The position numbers were made by a program, and so were the translations under genes. A model generated the notes under the pieces. That model ran no database searches. It was not told the DNA's origin and saw only the letters and a list, made by a program, of their open reading frames with translations. Of a stretch of 64,000 nucleotides of DNA, positions 63,500 to 64,000 are shown piece by piece. Source of the stretch: Nitrospira japonica (lineage in GTDB: Bacteria > Nitrospirota > Nitrospiria > Nitrospirales > Nitrospiraceae); assembly GCF_900169565.1 (NCBI RefSeq), contig NZ_LT828648.1, positions 3,818,501 through 3,882,500 on the forward strand. Reading direction: 5' to 3'. The stretch's first letter is position 1, and every line of letters begins with the position of its first letter.

Positions 63500-64000
63500 T
63501 GGATAGCCTTGGCGAACCGCTCCCATCGAACCCATTCCGTCCACTGCCCGTGACCGCTCCATGACCAATAGATTCGGAATGCCTTGCCGCGGATCTTTTC
63601 TTCCCGCACGTAACCCCAAAACCGGCTATCCAGGCTTTGATCGCGATTGTCGCCCATGACGAAATACGACCCTTCGGGCACCGTCACCGGGCCGAAGTTG
63701 TCCCGCGGGTTGATCGTCCCGTCGATGATGCCGGGGTCGATGCGCTGTGTAAACGTCTTGTCGTCCAGCGGCACCCCGTTGACCAACACGACCTTGTTCT
63801 TCACCTGTATCTGATCGCCCGGAGTGCCGACGATCCGCTTGATGAAATCCTTCTCTTCGTCCTCGGGGAAGCGAAATACGACGATGTCGCCGCGCTGCGG
63901 CTTTCCGAATTCGACGATGGCATGGGACGCATAGCAGTTGACCGGCGGAAATCCCCATTGGAACTTGCACTGACTCGGCCATTGAATTCCGTAGGACAGC
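63496..64000 (-). CDS. lepB: Signal peptidase I (partial, N-terminus outside window)
   Basis: 168 residues are visible, ending at 63496. They include GDIVVFRFPEDEEKDFIKRI with the catalytic lysine (in KDFIKRIVG), VPEGSYFVMGDNRDQSLDSR and the family-typical SRFWGYV. The membrane anchor and the catalytic serine are cut off at the right edge. It removes signal peptides at the inner membrane. Its stop overlaps the kinase start. Confidence 0.93.
   Translation of the reverse strand, partial: LSYGIQWPSQCKFQWGFPPVNCYASHAIVEFGKPQRGDIVVFRFPEDEEKDFIKRIVGTPGDQIQVKNKVVLVNGVPLDDKTFTQRIDPGIIDGTINPRDNFGPVTVPEGSYFVMGDNRDQSLDSRFWGYVREEKIRGKAFRIYWSWSGHGQWTEWVRWERFAKAIQ

Noticed and set aside
1-64000. Integrated phage, insertion sequences or CRISPR array
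   Set aside because: No transposase, integrase, terminal inverted repeats or regularly spaced direct repeats were seen. The repeats present are paralogous genes and the short upstream elements.

Overview
The window is about 64 kb of moderately GC-rich bacterial DNA with dense genes, almost all on the minus strand. The mix is a Gram-negative envelope set (Kdo and heptose synthesis, TonB receptors, lipoproteins) together with many FecI/FecR/receptor units, a GlmL/DUF6754 membrane operon and a kdsD-kdsA-pyrG-kdsB-hldE kinase run. This points to a Nitrospira-like member of Nitrospirota. That assignment is inference from gene content and order, not from a marker gene. No rRNA, tRNA, CRISPR array or insertion sequence was recognised.

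Region 1 (1-37.5 kb) is an iron-uptake island built from repeated units. Each unit reads, on the minus strand, FecI-type ECF sigma factor, FecR-type membrane anti-sigma factor, then a TonB-dependent receptor carrying the N-terminal STN signalling domain. There are seven complete sigma/FecR pairs, one more sigma gene cut by the left edge, and seven full-length receptors. The receptors fall by eye into three look-alike pairs plus one single. Between units lie three receptor stubs, which are C-terminal leftovers that record past deletion or replacement. One unit is split by two plus-strand M48 lipoprotein metalloproteases. A PepSY reductase-like protein accompanies one receptor. An AraC regulator and a divergent Fur-family repressor sit near the right end.

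Region 2 (37.6-48.2 kb) completes the metal-uptake theme. It holds a DUF3325/PepSY/DUF3649 operon, several small zinc-ribbon or membrane proteins, a redoxin-like protein without its catalytic cysteine, a secreted tandem CbiX-like protein behind a near-perfect Fur box, a ZIP metal transporter, a small exported protein and two tonB genes. No exbB/exbD is present.

Region 3 (48.2-56.6 kb) is a tight eight-gene operon of mostly uncharacterised proteins: Memo-like protein, three membrane proteins, a DUF6754-like protein, a barrel protein, a GlmL/MutL-type ATPase-fold protein and a small protein. Region 4 (56.8-64 kb) is housekeeping: plsY, pgsA, kdsD, kdsA, pyrG, kdsB, heptose-7-phosphate kinase and the end of lepB.

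Two regulatory layers can be read from the DNA. Six sigma genes are preceded by a shared element (TTTCCGGAAA, then ACATTCC in gene orientation), with a degenerate seventh copy. Three iron-related genes (the AraC regulator, the eighth sigma gene and the second tonB) are instead preceded by a Fur-box-like palindrome followed by a compact two-hairpin leader that ends in a terminator just before the gene. The three leaders share sequence landmarks (GAGGCC, a hairpin, AGAGCCCA or AGCGCCCA, a hairpin, a T-run). They are the best candidate here for an undescribed regulatory RNA, either a cis attenuator or a Fur-controlled small RNA family.
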